From: Plasmodium brasilianum
Taxonomy: Eukaryota > Apicomplexa > Aconoidasida > Haemosporida > Plasmodiidae
Direction of reading: 5' to 3'
Assembly (NCBI RefSeq): GCF_023973825.1
Contig: NC_090122.1
Span: 1,542,630 to 1,606,629 of the forward strand
Length of the DNA: 64,000 bases
Position numbers and translations under genes: made by a program. Shown here piece by piece: positions 12,502 through 25,200 of the stretch. Below the pieces are notes generated by a model that saw only the letters and a program-made list of their open reading frames with translations, had not been told where the DNA came from and made no database searches. How positions within the stretch are numbered: position 1 is the first letter of the stretch; every line of letters starts with the position of its first letter.

Positions 12502-13005
12502 ATGAAGGAGGGAATTCCCGATTTAATACTAAAGTTTGAAAAGAAAGAAAAAGAAAGGCTGAAAAGAAAAAGAAAAATAAAAACAAATAGGAACAATGTA
12601 CAGAATAGAGGAAGCCAGAGTTTTATATATTTTCTTTTTTTACATAATAAAAATAAAGTTGTTGAAATCACTACAAATAATTTTGATTTATTAAAAGGCG
12701 AAATTATAGAAGTAAAAAAATATACCAGTAACAATAAATTAAAGGGAATAATTTTAACAAATGCAATTAAAAATAATCTAACCAATTGTACTTTTGAAAA
12801 ATTATATATTTCTTTGTCAAATATTTACACATGTATGCCCATTACGAGTAATTCGAATGAACCCTTAAAAGAAAAAAAAAATATAGCCACTGTTATTATC
12901 AACAGCTATAAAATATTAATGGTAAACAAGATATATGAGAAATTTAAAAAAATAGGGGGTCAGCTCATCAAAAGTCAGCAAAATGGAAAGGAAAATAGCA
13001 TATGA
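12502..13005 (+). CDS. Small basic protein, possible divergent Sm-like fold
   Basis: Single-exon reading frame of 167 residues, ATG to TGA, with non-repetitive composition unlike the surrounding spacer. Residues 1-40 are highly basic (KKEKERLKRKRKIK). From about residue 50 the order of segments recalls an Sm/LSm domain: a strand with KVVEITTNNFDLLKGEIIEV similar to Sm1 (hydrophobic, then a ..G.I.. bend), an Asn-rich loop with NNKLKGIILTN, and a late NIATVIINSYKILMV segment reminiscent of Sm2. Canonical Sm residues such as the IRG triplet are missing, so this is a hypothesis. If correct it would be an RNA-binding component of an snRNP-like complex. It may equally be a Plasmodium-only protein. 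It is divergently oriented from the lysine-rich gene upstream. Confidence 0.55.
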   Translation: MKEGIPDLILKFEKKEKERLKRKRKIKTNRNNVQNRGSQSFIYFLFLHNKNKVVEITTNNFDLLKGEIIEVKKYTSNNKLKGIILTNAIKNNLTNCTFEKLYISLSNIYTCMPITSNSNEPLKEKKNIATVIINSYKILMVNKIYEKFKKIGGQLIKSQQNGKENSI

Positions 13006-13705
13006 ATTAGATAATATTATTGAGTACATTGTGTACAGATATCATAACAAAAGAAACAAGCAAACGAAAAAAAAAAAAATATTAACACCATGAAATTAGA
13101 TAGTTACATAGTTAGGCGGTTATGTAGCTACTATAAATAACTAGAGGGCGAAAATAAAGTAAAGCAAAAATTAGGACCCGTATATTTTTGCGGGTAAATA
13201 ATTTTTGCCTAGTAAGTTGTGGAAAATAAAATACATTACAAGGAAGAATAAAGTTATGAAATAAAAAACCATCAAATTTTAAATTAATATTTACGAACAC
13301 AGTTATAAATTTTTTATATCTCTTTTACGGAAAACAAACCGAAAAAGGTACAAGGAATTGAAATATAAATGATATATATAAATGAAATATAAATTTAGCA
13401 TTATAAATTGTGTTAATTCAAGGTATAATACCGTAACCTTGTCATAAAAGAACGAAGAAACAAACAAAATAAATTGCTTGATGCAGAAATTTTATAAATA
13501 ATAAAAACGCACGGTGCAACTTTTTTCTGGTTTTCTTCGATATAAACCCGAATTAAAAATATGTAAAAAAAAAAAAAAAAAGGTTTACCCCATTAATGGA
13601 AACATCCAATATATGTATTGGGATAAGGCATACAACAATAACATTTTGTTGTTAAATTAAAAAATAAAATGTTAATGCGAGATTCATATATTGCGTTAAT
13701 TTATG

Positions 13706-13740
<35 letters not shown>

Positions 13741-14536
13741 ATTTATAGCAAGTTAACTTTTTAGTAAACTGGGTTATCTGCATGTGTACCACGTAGTTTC
13801 TTCCCATTTTGATTAAGGACAATAAAGCATTTTGGGGTAATAGCATAGAATTTCCTTTACAAGAATTTATGATTTGCTAATTTTTTCTATCTCCACAGCA
13901 TTCGCAATTTTTGCGGTTTTGACAATTTTGACAATTTTATTTAAAATAATTATTCAACTTAATTTTTGTTTTCTGTAATTTTCTTGTTTGAAATAATTTT
14001 TTTTCTTTCCAATTTAAAAAAAATATTTAAAGATTAATAAAAATAAAAGAAAAAAAAGTTTACGTGAATATATGCAAATGTATATGCACATATAAAGGTA
14101 TAAATTAAGATATATGTAATATTGGAAATATGAAAACAAAATGAAACATATTTATTAATTTTACTTTTTTTTTTTATTTCATAATATCTCGTATTTTTTT
14201 ATGTTTTTTATTTTGCATATTCATTGACACTGATATAGTTTTTTGTGCAATTTTATTTCAGAAAAAATGAAAAAGATGATAAATAATATTTTGTATAAAA
14301 CGTTTTATTCAGAAATCCGAATGTTCACAAAATAAAAGGGAAAATGGCTTTTCTGCTTCTGAAGAAATGGAGAATAAGATAAAGCATATGTAAAATGCGC
14401 CATGAAATAGTGTGTATATGTTTTTTAGTACGAATATATATACACTTATATAATACATAGACATATATAATATATATACATATATTCAATTGTACGTGTG
14501 TGTACTTTTTCATGTACTTGTATATGCGTTTAAATG
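13006..14536. other. Convergent spacer, no gene seen
   Basis: Spacer between the 3' ends of the Sm-like candidate (plus) and the enoyl-CoA reductase (minus). It contains poly-A tracts and (TA)n at 13709-13735. Open frames here are short and compositionally random. Confidence 0.5.
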
Positions 14537-16571
14537 TTACTTTGGATAATTTGGGAACTCTTTTTTATAATTGTTGTGCTTCTTTAAGGCCCAAATAGCC
14601 ATTTGCGTAGTAGCTACTACACTGAAAATATAACCTTCAATAAATTGGAAGAAAAATAAAATTAATGTGTATGCAGTTTGTTCGAAGTGCTTCTGAATTA
14701 ATATACTCTCAATATTTGTGCAATATTTGCACAGTTTTAAGCTCGAAATTGCCTTTCTTTTCATTACCAGTTAATGTATTTATTATGAGAGAAAATATAA
14801 TCCATATTAACGATTCATAAAAATAATTTGCACATGAAATGTAATTAAAGCCATATCCATGAGGTATGCCCCTGTTCTTGGTACCTTTGCAAAAAATATA
14901 AAGTTGAAAGTTTTATGAACAGGTCATGTAGTTACATATTTTTTATGAACAGATTACGATGTAATATATTTTTTATGAAAGGGTCATGTTATTATGTATC
15001 GTTCATAAAACTTCTTTCATGTGCACATCACACATATATCATGTGTATTTGAGGCATATATGAGTATATAAAACTATTTACATATAGGTAAAAAGGCATG
15101 CAACTCACAATGGTAATGCATATGTAAAATGTTCTACCTCTTGGCCTTAAATTTCTTAATATCAAGTGGCATTTTAAATTCAGAAATTCCAATATCTGCG
15201 AAAAGGTGAAATGTCCATACATATATATTAATAAACATTTATATATGTTCAATTATTATACAATATTGTATACTGATTGTATTTATATAAACATAAAGCC
15301 ATAAAAATAAAATAAATTTTCATTTACACAGAATAATCAAATAATATATATGTGTCATTACAATATATATGTTGAGAACTTACTAATAACACAAAAAAAA
15401 GAGAATAAAGTAAAACGGGTTTTGATTCAAGATTATATGGTTTATATAAGGGATGAAATAAATAATATCCAATATTTACGCCACACAAAACCCTAAAAAA
15501 AAATATGCACAATGTAATGAGAATATATATATGTGAAAGAAAAGTGAAACAAAAAAAAAGAAGTAGATACAAAATAAATGTAGCAAAAAATATATTTGGC
15601 GATAAATAAACATGAGAAGCAGGTATACCAGTAATGCCCGCAATTTATGGGAACCCTTCTTATTGGCATTGTAGCATTACTAAATCGATGAACAAACAAA
15701 GACTCGAATTCTCTTTTTAAGAAATGAAATAATAAAAACCATAAGGATAACCTGTATTAATTTTGAACACAAAACAAAACAAATATATAGAGCTATAACG
15801 CGATAAAGCATATAATGGAAAGTTATTAATAAGGTTGTTAGAAATCCACTATAACAGCTATAAACTTGAATATTTCACATGAATAAAATAATAAAAAAAA
15901 ACCTACAGTTGAATGATATTTTTATTTTTATTTGCATGACTATAAATATATTTATCACAAAAATAAAAAAAAGGAAAAATGAAAATCGGTCCAAGATATT
16001 CTATCACGTAAACTAATCGCCAAGATATTTGTACTCCTGTAAAAATTAATTATAACACGCAGCATAATATGAATCGTAATGCACAATCATAATATACATT
16101 ATAATACGCCACAACTAAATGTTCAAATGCTCAAGTCCATACAGTATATCAATAAATGCTTAAAAAATTTGGGCATTTAAAATATGCACATACCCAGATC
16201 TTTAAATATTAGTATGTCACTGTCTTTTATTCCGTTTTCATTAAAAGTTCCACTTTTTAAAGTTTTTCCTGCGGCTACAAAAAACAAACGAACAAAAAAA
16301 AAAAAAAAAAAATATTATAAAACTGATTATCTACGTAATAAATATATATTTTTTTATTCTACTTCCTATAAATGAAACTCGTTGCATTATTATTTCTTGT
16401 GTGTTTTTTTTTTTTTTTTAATTTTTTTAAAAAACATATACTACTATTTCTAAATAACATATACACACACACACACACATTTTTTTGTTCTTATTCGGTA
16501 AATCCTCCAGCATTCTGTTTAACTACTTTTATATAATCTATATGCTTCCTTTACCATACGTATGTATATAC

Positions 16572-16621
<50 letters not shown>

Positions 16622-17045
16622 TTTTAATACATGTAACAATTTTACCGCTGTCTAAGTTCCACTTTTGCCTTTCCGGATAGTAATGATCTGCAGATATAAG
16701 AATAATTATTTAAAAGAGCATTTTTGTGTGTTAATTATTTTGGCTTATGTATATATATAAATATGTATACATATTTGCATACATATTTGTTTTCATGTTC
16801 TACTTTATATATTATGAGTAATATGCTATGTGCTATATTGAATGAGTTTTAGTACACAATGCATTTATCTTTTCTTCTATTATATGTTTACTTTATTTTA
16901 TAATATTTTTGTTTTATTTTATTTATTTTTTGTTTTTTTTACATTTTTTATAATAAATTTCTTTAAACTGATCAACTGTCGTTGACGGACTTATGTCAAA
17001 ACAGTCTATAAATTTTCCGTTCCTCTTTTTCAGGATTACTTTCAT
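14537..17045 (-). CDS. TSC13: Very-long-chain enoyl-CoA reductase (TECR/Tsc13 type), nine exons
   Basis: Final enzyme of the ER fatty-acid elongation cycle, reducing trans-2-enoyl-CoA with NADPH; a multi-pass ER membrane protein. Exons on the complement are 16943-17045, 16646-16687, 16194-16268, 15907-16036, 15629-15751, 15384-15492, 15138-15195, 14768-14884 and 14537-14616. All splice phases agree, totalling 837 nt and 278 residues, slightly shorter than the human enzyme (about 308). Order along the protein: an N-terminal ubiquitin-like domain (VILKKRNGKFI, then YYPERQKWNL, and DSDILIFKDLG), the ISW entry to the first membrane segment, and the family hallmark LFVHRFSNATMPIRR with NCGHYW. GYYLFHPLYKP, LRNLRPRG and the conserved C-terminal TTQMAIWALKKHNNYKKEF with NYP follow. 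Introns are 100-400 bp. No lesion was seen. The last acceptor is the TGTAG five bases past the more obvious TTTTCAG, chosen for phase. Confidence 0.9.
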
Positions 17046-17792
17046 TTTTAATTTTATTTACAATATATATAATCTTTCTTAATCCAGTTTTATTATAATA
17101 TTTTTGTAAATGTGCGTTATATTTTAGGAATTCTATAATGAATATTCATACATATATCATATATCACTTGCATTATCTTTTATATTATAACAAAAATAAA
17201 TGAAAAAATTTATAGCATGTATATGAACTTATCTAAACTGAACCTAACACTGAATAATACGGAAAAATATATGAAACAGTGGTGTGAACGTATAATGAAT
17301 GTTTATATATAATAAACAAATATGTGTATCATATATACAATTTTACAAATATGAGTTATAAATATATATATATATACCCGTTTACATATACATATTTACA
17401 CAAACACGTTTACATATACATGTACACATATAAATGTTTACATATATAGTAAACATATAAAAATTTACATATATAGCAAACATGTAAATATTTACATATA
17501 CACTTTTGTTATACGTGTTTACATGATCTGGCTTGTATGCCATTAATTATATATATATATATGTAACAAAATTGAACGCTATAAAAATAAATTAAAAGAA
17601 TTGTATTTGTTTAAAATACAATTACATTTATTTTTATCTTGCTCATTTTGCTTTTATTACATCGACAAATTTTCGTAATTTCACTTTGTTTTCTTTCTTT
17701 CTCTCATTTTTTCTTTCTTTCTTTCTTTTTTTCTCTTTTTTTCCTTTATAACTTCAAAGCCTTTTTTTTTTTTTTTTATTTATTTTTTTAAT

Positions 17793-17930
17793 ACATACTT
17801 ATCATTGCATACTACTGATTACATACTTATCATTGCATACTACTGATTAAATACTTATCATTGCATACTACTGATTAAATACTTATCATTGCATACTACT
17901 GATTACATACTTATCATTGCGTACTACTTA
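17793..17930. repeat. 29-bp minisatellite, about 4.5 copies
   Basis: Successive copies of a unit containing CATACTTATCATTGCATAC followed by TACTGATTA, with C/A variation at the junction. The array is intergenic. Confidence 0.9.
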
Positions 17931-18244
17931 TGCATAATTATTATTGTATATGTGCCTATCATACTTTGCATATTTATTAATATATTTTTTTTTTATTAAT
18001 TACTTTATAACACTAAAAAAAAGTGCAATAAAAGAAATCTAAAAAATATGTATACAATAAAATTTACTTTTTAGTATTTAATACTTTTGTACTATCACGT
18101 ATTTGGTAATGAAAAAATGGCGATTATTAAAAAGAGAGTGCGAAATATAACAGTATAATTAAAATACAATTAATAGTATGATATACAAAATATTATATAT
18201 GTTTCTGTTTTTTTTTTTTTTTTGTTTAATTTTTTGCTATTTTA

Positions 18245-18390
18245 AACGATATATATATATATATAAACGATGTATATAAACGATATATGTATATATATAT
18301 ATATATATATAAATGATATGTATATATATATATATAAATGATATGTATATATATATATATAAATGATATGTATATATATATATATTTGTG
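18245..18390. repeat. Compound (TA)n minisatellite with AAATGATATG spacers
   Basis: Short (TA)n blocks separated by AAACGATATA or AAATGATATG, repeating three to four times with a period of about 27-28 bp. Confidence 0.8.
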
Positions 18391-20234
18391 TGTATTTAGA
18401 AAAGATTAAGAATATGGGATATTATTCCCTACACAAATTACACATTATATGTTGAGTAAATTATTAGAACGTGGGGGTTCCCTTTAACAGCTCTTTTAAG
18501 GTAGTTTTAACCCCTTTTAGGTTTTTAAATAAGACCCACATTACTTTCTGGCATGTCTGTCTGTGTATTCGTCAGTTTGTTTCATATTTTGTTAATCCTT
18601 TGGTGTACTTATATGTATTAATTTAAATTGTTTATTTTCTCCTCATTTTTCAATAATTTAAGGTTTCAGTTTAAACGAGAATTTTCATTTTCGCGTCTTG
18701 TTAAAATAGCCATTTTTATTATACTTGAATAATCTGGATGTATGGACTTTTTTTTATTTTTCGTTTTTTCACTTAGTTTGATTTTAAAGATTGTGTACAA
18801 CATTCAAATTTTGTCAATTCTGAGGAACTAATTTTTGTGTTTTGTTTCTTTTCTTTGTGCTATCGTATTTTTTTTTTTTTTTTATTATTTTTCCTTTTAA
18901 CTTGCATGACTTCACACCTATTATGAAATTATTATTTTTCATTTTTTCCAGAAGAATTTGTATTTTTTGTTATGCAAAAATAATTGTTATCATACATGTA
19001 AAATGTGGCATATTCCGTATTTTCATATGATATAAGGCTTTTGAAAAAAAAAAAAAAAATACAAATACGAATACATATACGTGTACATATACGAGTACAT
19101 ACACATATACCTTAACATGTGTGTGTCCGTACTTAAGTACGTTTTTTTATTTGTTATTCTTTTTTGAAAGTAGCACGAAATAGTCATTTAATCTGTTGTT
19201 ATTTTTCAACGAAGCGTGTAAATTTGTATATCACTCTGGTTATTACAATCATTAACAACGCAAAAAGAGAAAAAGAAAGCATACTGTGCCCATAAAAATA
19301 AACAGAGAGAAAAATTGAGCTATCACAAATAATTGTAAATCTTTAAAAAGATTTTCCCATGCCTTTTGCATAACCTTATAACATTTTATTTATTCTCATG
19401 AGGAAATTTAAAATTCCGTTTTTGTGAAAATTTTATATCTTAATGACTAAAAAAAAAGAAAAATCGTATCAAAAGAAAAAGAATATGTCATATAGATTCC
19501 TAAATAGACAAAAGTAAAAATACGACCTTAATTTTTTTTAGGAAAATAAAAGAATATATAGTCTGTCAAAAAGTATCTTTTGTTTTTTTATTTAAAAAAA
19601 GGGGGAAATGTTATGTAGATTTGTAAAATTATGTCATTTTGAAAAGTAGAACTCAACTATAAAACAAATACATAGAATCAGACAAGTTTATTTAATTAAT
19701 TTTTCTTTTTCTTTTTCCTTTTTTTTTTTTTGTCGCACTTCTATATCTTTTAAATAATATTTTTTCCAAACGTTACAACATGAATTATTGTTATTGTTTA
19801 TAATGTTTAACATTATTTTAGGTGATACGTATAATTACTGGGAGCTTTATCTAATTTGTTATCGCATAAGAGATAAGAGTGAAAAGTATGAATTATATAC
19901 ATCTAATACCATCTTACCATAACTTTGTTATTTTACGTATACATATATGTGTGTACATTTGTGTGTGCGCACAATTAAATGCGCCTTTGCCTGCATGTGT
20001 GGTTAAATAAAATTATAAAAATAAGAGCTGCCTATTCTAAGTAGCTTTATGAAGAATATATTTACCTTTTAAAAAGTAAAAGGAACGCTTTGTTTATTTT
20101 ATTTCTTTTTTTTTTCTTTTTATTTTTCTTAATCTTTCGAGCCCTTTAGTGTTACAGTACATTTATAAAACAATTCAAAGTATTACTCTCACTTTACGCA
20201 TTGTAAATATTCCACCTGTTTCTGGTACTGCAAA

Positions 20235-20380
20235 TATTTGACGATTAATAGTAACATTAATTATAATATTAATTGTAATATTAATTATAATATTAAGGGA
20301 AATGTCAATTGTAATATTAATTATAATATTAATTGTAATATTAATATTAACATTAGTATTAAAAAAAAAAAAAAAAAAAA
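20235..20380. repeat. ATTAATTATAAT/ATTAATTGTAAT minisatellite ending in poly-A
   Basis: Twelve-base units alternate between ATTAATTATAAT and ATTAATTGTAAT and run into an 18-19 A tract. The open frame reading Asn/Ile repeats across it is a by-product of the unit. Confidence 0.85.
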
Positions 20381-21344
20381 ATACGCGTTTCTCTGTTTTC
20401 GCTATTTTTGTCTTTTCAGTTTTAATGAAAAATAATAAATTAAATTTTTATCAAAAAAAAAAAAAAATATAATATAATAAATTTTATATATAAAGAAAAA
20501 TATGCAAAACTGATATGGCATACGATGTTATGTTATTCATTACATGTAATAATAAGTTAAAAGAAGTATATTTAACACTTATAACACTACATGAGTAATT
20601 AAAAAAGAAATTTCGCTGAAGATGTTATACACACATAAAATAGTATTTCTTGTTTTCGAAAAATTTCATTTGAATGCTGAAAATAAGAAACGAAAATTAC
20701 GTCACTCAAGGCCTTAGCGTCGAACATAAATAAGTAAATATATAAATACATATATACATATATACAAATATATATTTTGTACGTATATATATGTATGCCA
20801 AATAAAATACAGCAGCAACAATTATTATCTGATAAGAGTAACAATTCTAATTGTTTCATTGATTGCTGCATTATTGCCTTTTTAAGAATTTCTTTTTTTT
20901 TTAGTAATTATGTATTATTATAGCAAGCTCGAATACATATTACTTTCATATATATGCGCCGTGAATATATAATATATGTTTAAGTACATATACATATATC
21001 TGGTGTAACAAAAGAACTATATACAATTATGTGCACAGGGCGGTATTTTATTTTATTCTGTTTTGTTTTTTTTTCTTTTTATCTATAGTTATTTGTGTAC
21101 GTATATACATATCAGTACTCATTTGAAATTCGCCTTTTTATTTGGCTACTCATTATTACCTTATCACTTCTTTACGTTTTTGTACGTTCATAAAAAAAAG
21201 AAAAAAAGAAAAAAAAGAATGAAATAGAGCAAAATATTTATGAGCAGCTAACGTAGGGATAAAAAATGGCCCAACCGTGAATATCACAATCGCAAGTTTA
21301 ACAAATATAATAAAGTAAAAATATATAAGGAACAAACAAAACAG

Positions 21345-21490
21345 GAATAAATAAAACAGGATTAAACAAAGCACGAATAAACAAAGCACGAATAAACAAA
21401 GCACGAATAAACAAAGCACGAATAAACAAAGCACGAATAAACAAAGCACGAATAAACAAAGCACGAATAAACAAAGCACGAGTAAATAAA
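21345..21490. repeat. 15-bp minisatellite, about 9 copies
   Basis: Near-identical AAACAAAGCACGAAT units occur about 450 bp upstream of the giant gene's start. The unit length is a multiple of three, which produces long Phe/Val/Leu/Cys pseudo-frames on the minus strand. Confidence 0.92.
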
Positions 21491-21930
21491 GAAAAAATAA
21501 AAATAAAAAGGGAAATTACACGTTTGCGAAAATTCCGATTTCACTAATCTTTTAACGTATGTGTGATATTATTAACAATTCGACAACTTTTCGTGTATTT
21601 ATTTTTTTTGTATTTTGAAAAATGAAAAGCTTAATTTTTAATTGTGTAATATTTATACGTACACTTAAACACATTTTGAACAATAACGGATAGTACATTA
21701 TTTCACAATTCTGAAATTTTATTATATAAATAATAGAGCTTTTTTAAAAAATGCTTTGGTTTTAAAATACGGTATGTGTATTCCCTAATTATTAATGCAA
21801 TATTTTTAATTTTGCTTGTTTGTTCACCTGTCTATCCTTCTGTCTGTCTGTTCGATTTTTTTTTTTTTTTTTTTTTTTTTTTTCCCTTCGTTTGCTTTAT
21901 AATTATTTAAATGATGTTAAATTAAAGAGA

Positions 21931-22208
21931 ATGATGGATAGTGAATATCATGATGTTCTTGATAGAGCAGATGAAATAGAACGAGTAGGTGATTTAAGTT
22001 GTAATAAAATTAATGACAGTAATAGTTTTACTAACTCTAACTTAATTACTTGCGATAAATTTTTTAAAAGCAAAAAAGAAGATGAGGAAAAAAAAGACAG
22101 CGGTATGGGGAAAAAAAAAAAAAAAAAAATTGCGTGTGTGTTTGCATTAAATTGTAATATGCTTAAATAGGAGAGGCAGCATATACATCAGGTGCGAATA
22201 CCATGTGT

Positions 22209-22243
<35 letters not shown>

Positions 22244-25200
22244 TATGTACATATATGCACATTCGCAGACCTACTCACGCAATCGTTAATTGTCTGTATG
22301 TTCATTTTTAAGTGCAAATAATACTTTGCGAAGGAAGGAGAAAATGCTTTTTTTTTCCACTTTAAAATAATATATATATATGTGTGTGTGTGTGTTATTT
22401 TGTACATATAAGCTTATGTATTTACATATATATATATAAATGTACACATCAATACACACACCGAAACAGACGAAAAAGACGAAAGAGACGAAAAAGACGA
22501 AAGAGACGAAAAAGACGAAAGAAACGAAAGAGACGAAAAAGACGAAAGAGACGAAAACATTAATCCCTATGAGGTAGCCCCAAAAAGCAATAGTAGCAAA
22601 ATGAGTAGTGATAATAATGCAAACTTTGTAGACGAAATAAAAAGCAATTGGAGTAGAAGCGAAAGTATTAATCGTTACAACAACATAAGTGATAGTCTGT
22701 CCAAGTTGAAAACTATCATAAAATATGAAAAACAAAAGGATGATGTAGAAAAAGGTGGAGAACAAAAAGCAAGTAAAAATGAAGAATATATGTACAATAG
22801 AAATATAGAGCATAATACGAGTGAACATGGAATATTCAATTTATATAATGGGGAGAAAAGTATACATAATAATACAACTACGTATGCTCAAAAAGGTGTA
22901 AAAAAAGCAGACAAAAATAATAAAGAGAGGAAATTATTAAGAAATATTGCTAAAGCAAATTCATTGAAAAAAATAGAAAAGAATATAAACCTTTTGTTAG
23001 AATCAGATGATGAAAGTACAAGTGATATAGATGCTAATAAAAATATAAATGAAAAATACACCTATGGTGAACGGGTAGCTGAGTTTACAAATATACCTCC
23101 GTCTGTGATAATAAATAACTATAGGAAAGAAGCAAGTAGCTTTGATAACACACTTGGAAAAAATAATTTTTTAGGAAGACATGCAAATGAGAATGATCAA
23201 AGTGATAATAGTTACTGTTATTACAACAGCCGTAGTGATATTGGTAGTATAACGAATGGTGAAGTTAACATTACTAACAAGAGAAAGGAGGTTAACGTAA
23301 TACCATATAATTTTTCGGAGCAAAAAAGTATGGTAGATAACTATTTGATTAACACCTCGTTAGATATACCGATAACGTCTGCTCAAGGTTTCAAAAGGGA
23401 ATTCAGCTTCGATTGTTACGGAGAAAATGAGAAATACAGCAATGCATACGCAAATGGTCGTAGAAGTAATGGTAACAATAACGATGTTAGTAGTAGTAAC
23501 AATATTAGTAGTAATAATGTTGGTAGTAATAATGTTGGTAGTAATAATGTTGGTAGTAATAACGCTAGTAGTAATAACGCTAGTAGTAATAACGCTAGTA
23601 GTAATAACGCTAGTAGCAATAACGCTAGTAGCAATAACGCTAGTAGTAATAATGCTAACAGCAGTAATAACAATGCTAACAGCAGTAATAACAATGCTAA
23701 CAGCAGTAATAACAATGCTAACAGCAGTAATAACAATGCTAACAGCAGTAATAACATGAACAGTCTGAATATCAGCAGGTTTTCCCAATTTTCCAACATC
23801 AACGAATTGGTATTAGACGACAGTAACACATCCATTAGCTCCTTTACATTTAACGGTAATATAAGTAACACACTAAGTAAGGACACACATAGGAGGGGTA
23901 ACGGAAGTGAACATAATCATTTAAGCAGTATGTATAGCGATAATTATATAAAGGACGACGATAATGATAATGATTATGATGAAAAAGTGACAGGGAAAAA
24001 GGAAAATTTAGCAGAGAAGAAAACGTTAATCAAGAAGAGAAAGTCCGATGTAAATTTTCCGTTGGACAATAATAGATATAATAGTTGTAGATACTACGGA
24101 AGCAGCCTTAAAGTTAATAATAACAATTTAGCTAATAGTAACAAGAACACATTAGGAAACAGTCTTAGGGGGAGTTTAAGCAGCAGCCACAGAAGTAGCA
24201 TACAAAATAGGCATGTAGATAGCTTACAACATAGCCACTCTGGAGACCTACAAAACAATCATACGTACTTGATTTCTGAGAAAAACGTGATAATGGAAAA
24301 TATCTTACCAGAACATGTATATTCTCTTCAAAATAATGCAAGAATAAACACATCTACCAACGGAATAGTAAATGAGCCAAACTCGAACAGCTCCAGTGTA
24401 ATAATAACCAATAATAATAAAATCAGTGCACATGAAGATAATGCAAATTGTTTTAATAAATTTGATTTAAGTCCGAATAGACAAATTTCAAAAAGAGAGG
24501 CAGCTAAATCTAACGCCGACCTGAATGTATCATTTGCGCAGTTGAATAGCAGTCCTAATGTAAAAAAAGATGATTGTGCAAAAAACAATAAAAAAAATAT
24601 AAATGTAATGGCAAACGTTGATTTTGATAATAATATATTCAAAAATTTTAATAAGGAAAAAATTTTAATAGAATCTCAAAAAGAAAAATGTAATTTTAAA
24701 GCAGAAATGGTAAATGATATTGAAGCAGCGGCTAGGAACCCAATTAATGATGAGACCGATAGAAAAAATATGAATGAAATTTACAAGAAGATAAATTCTA
24801 TTTCGATGTTGAATGATCTTAGTTTGAACAAACTGGAGAGTCTAAACAGTAATATCATGGATTTATACATGAAAAATAATTACGAGGATAAATTTCTCGA
24901 TGATGTTATTTTAGATGATAGTATTTTTATTTCTTCAAATAATTTAGAAAGAGATAAGACATTATGTCTTCATAGTAGTAGTAGCAGAAATAATGAATAT
25001 AAAAATGGGCATTCCTTCTTGTCAGAAACTGGTGAAACGGACAGTATTTTCAAAATTTCATTTAGCTGTAATGAAGATATAACAACACTGTCAAATAGTA
25101 AAAGAAATAACATGTTTAGTAACAGTTTAGTACTGAACGAAATAGCAGCAAAACAGATGTACCAACAAAATGGGAATACAGAAAAATGCAATTATGATAA

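Larger units (their letters stand above)
17046..21930. promoter_or_regulatory. Large divergent intergenic region rich in tandem repeats
   Basis: About 4.9 kb separates the start of the enoyl-CoA reductase (minus) from the giant gene (plus). No protein-coding exon convinced me. The sequence holds poly-T tracts, several (TA)n arrays and at least four separate minisatellites listed individually. Both promoters presumably lie here. A 90-residue minus frame at 20599-20868 and a short minus frame near 18490-18530 remain unexplained. Confidence 0.4.

Noticed and set aside
18470..18600. Short minus-strand segments MKQTDEYTDRHARK and VKTTLKELLKGTPTF beside splice-like sites
   Set aside because: Both look coding-like, but the donor (two-base overhang) and acceptor (needs one-base overhang) phases do not match and no longer gene could be built.
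20599..20871. 90-codon minus-strand frame starting MQQSMKQLELLLLS
   Set aside because: The middle is a TA-type microsatellite peptide. A nice acceptor (TTATTTTCAG) exists, but no donor of matching phase was found, so it cannot be supported as a gene.
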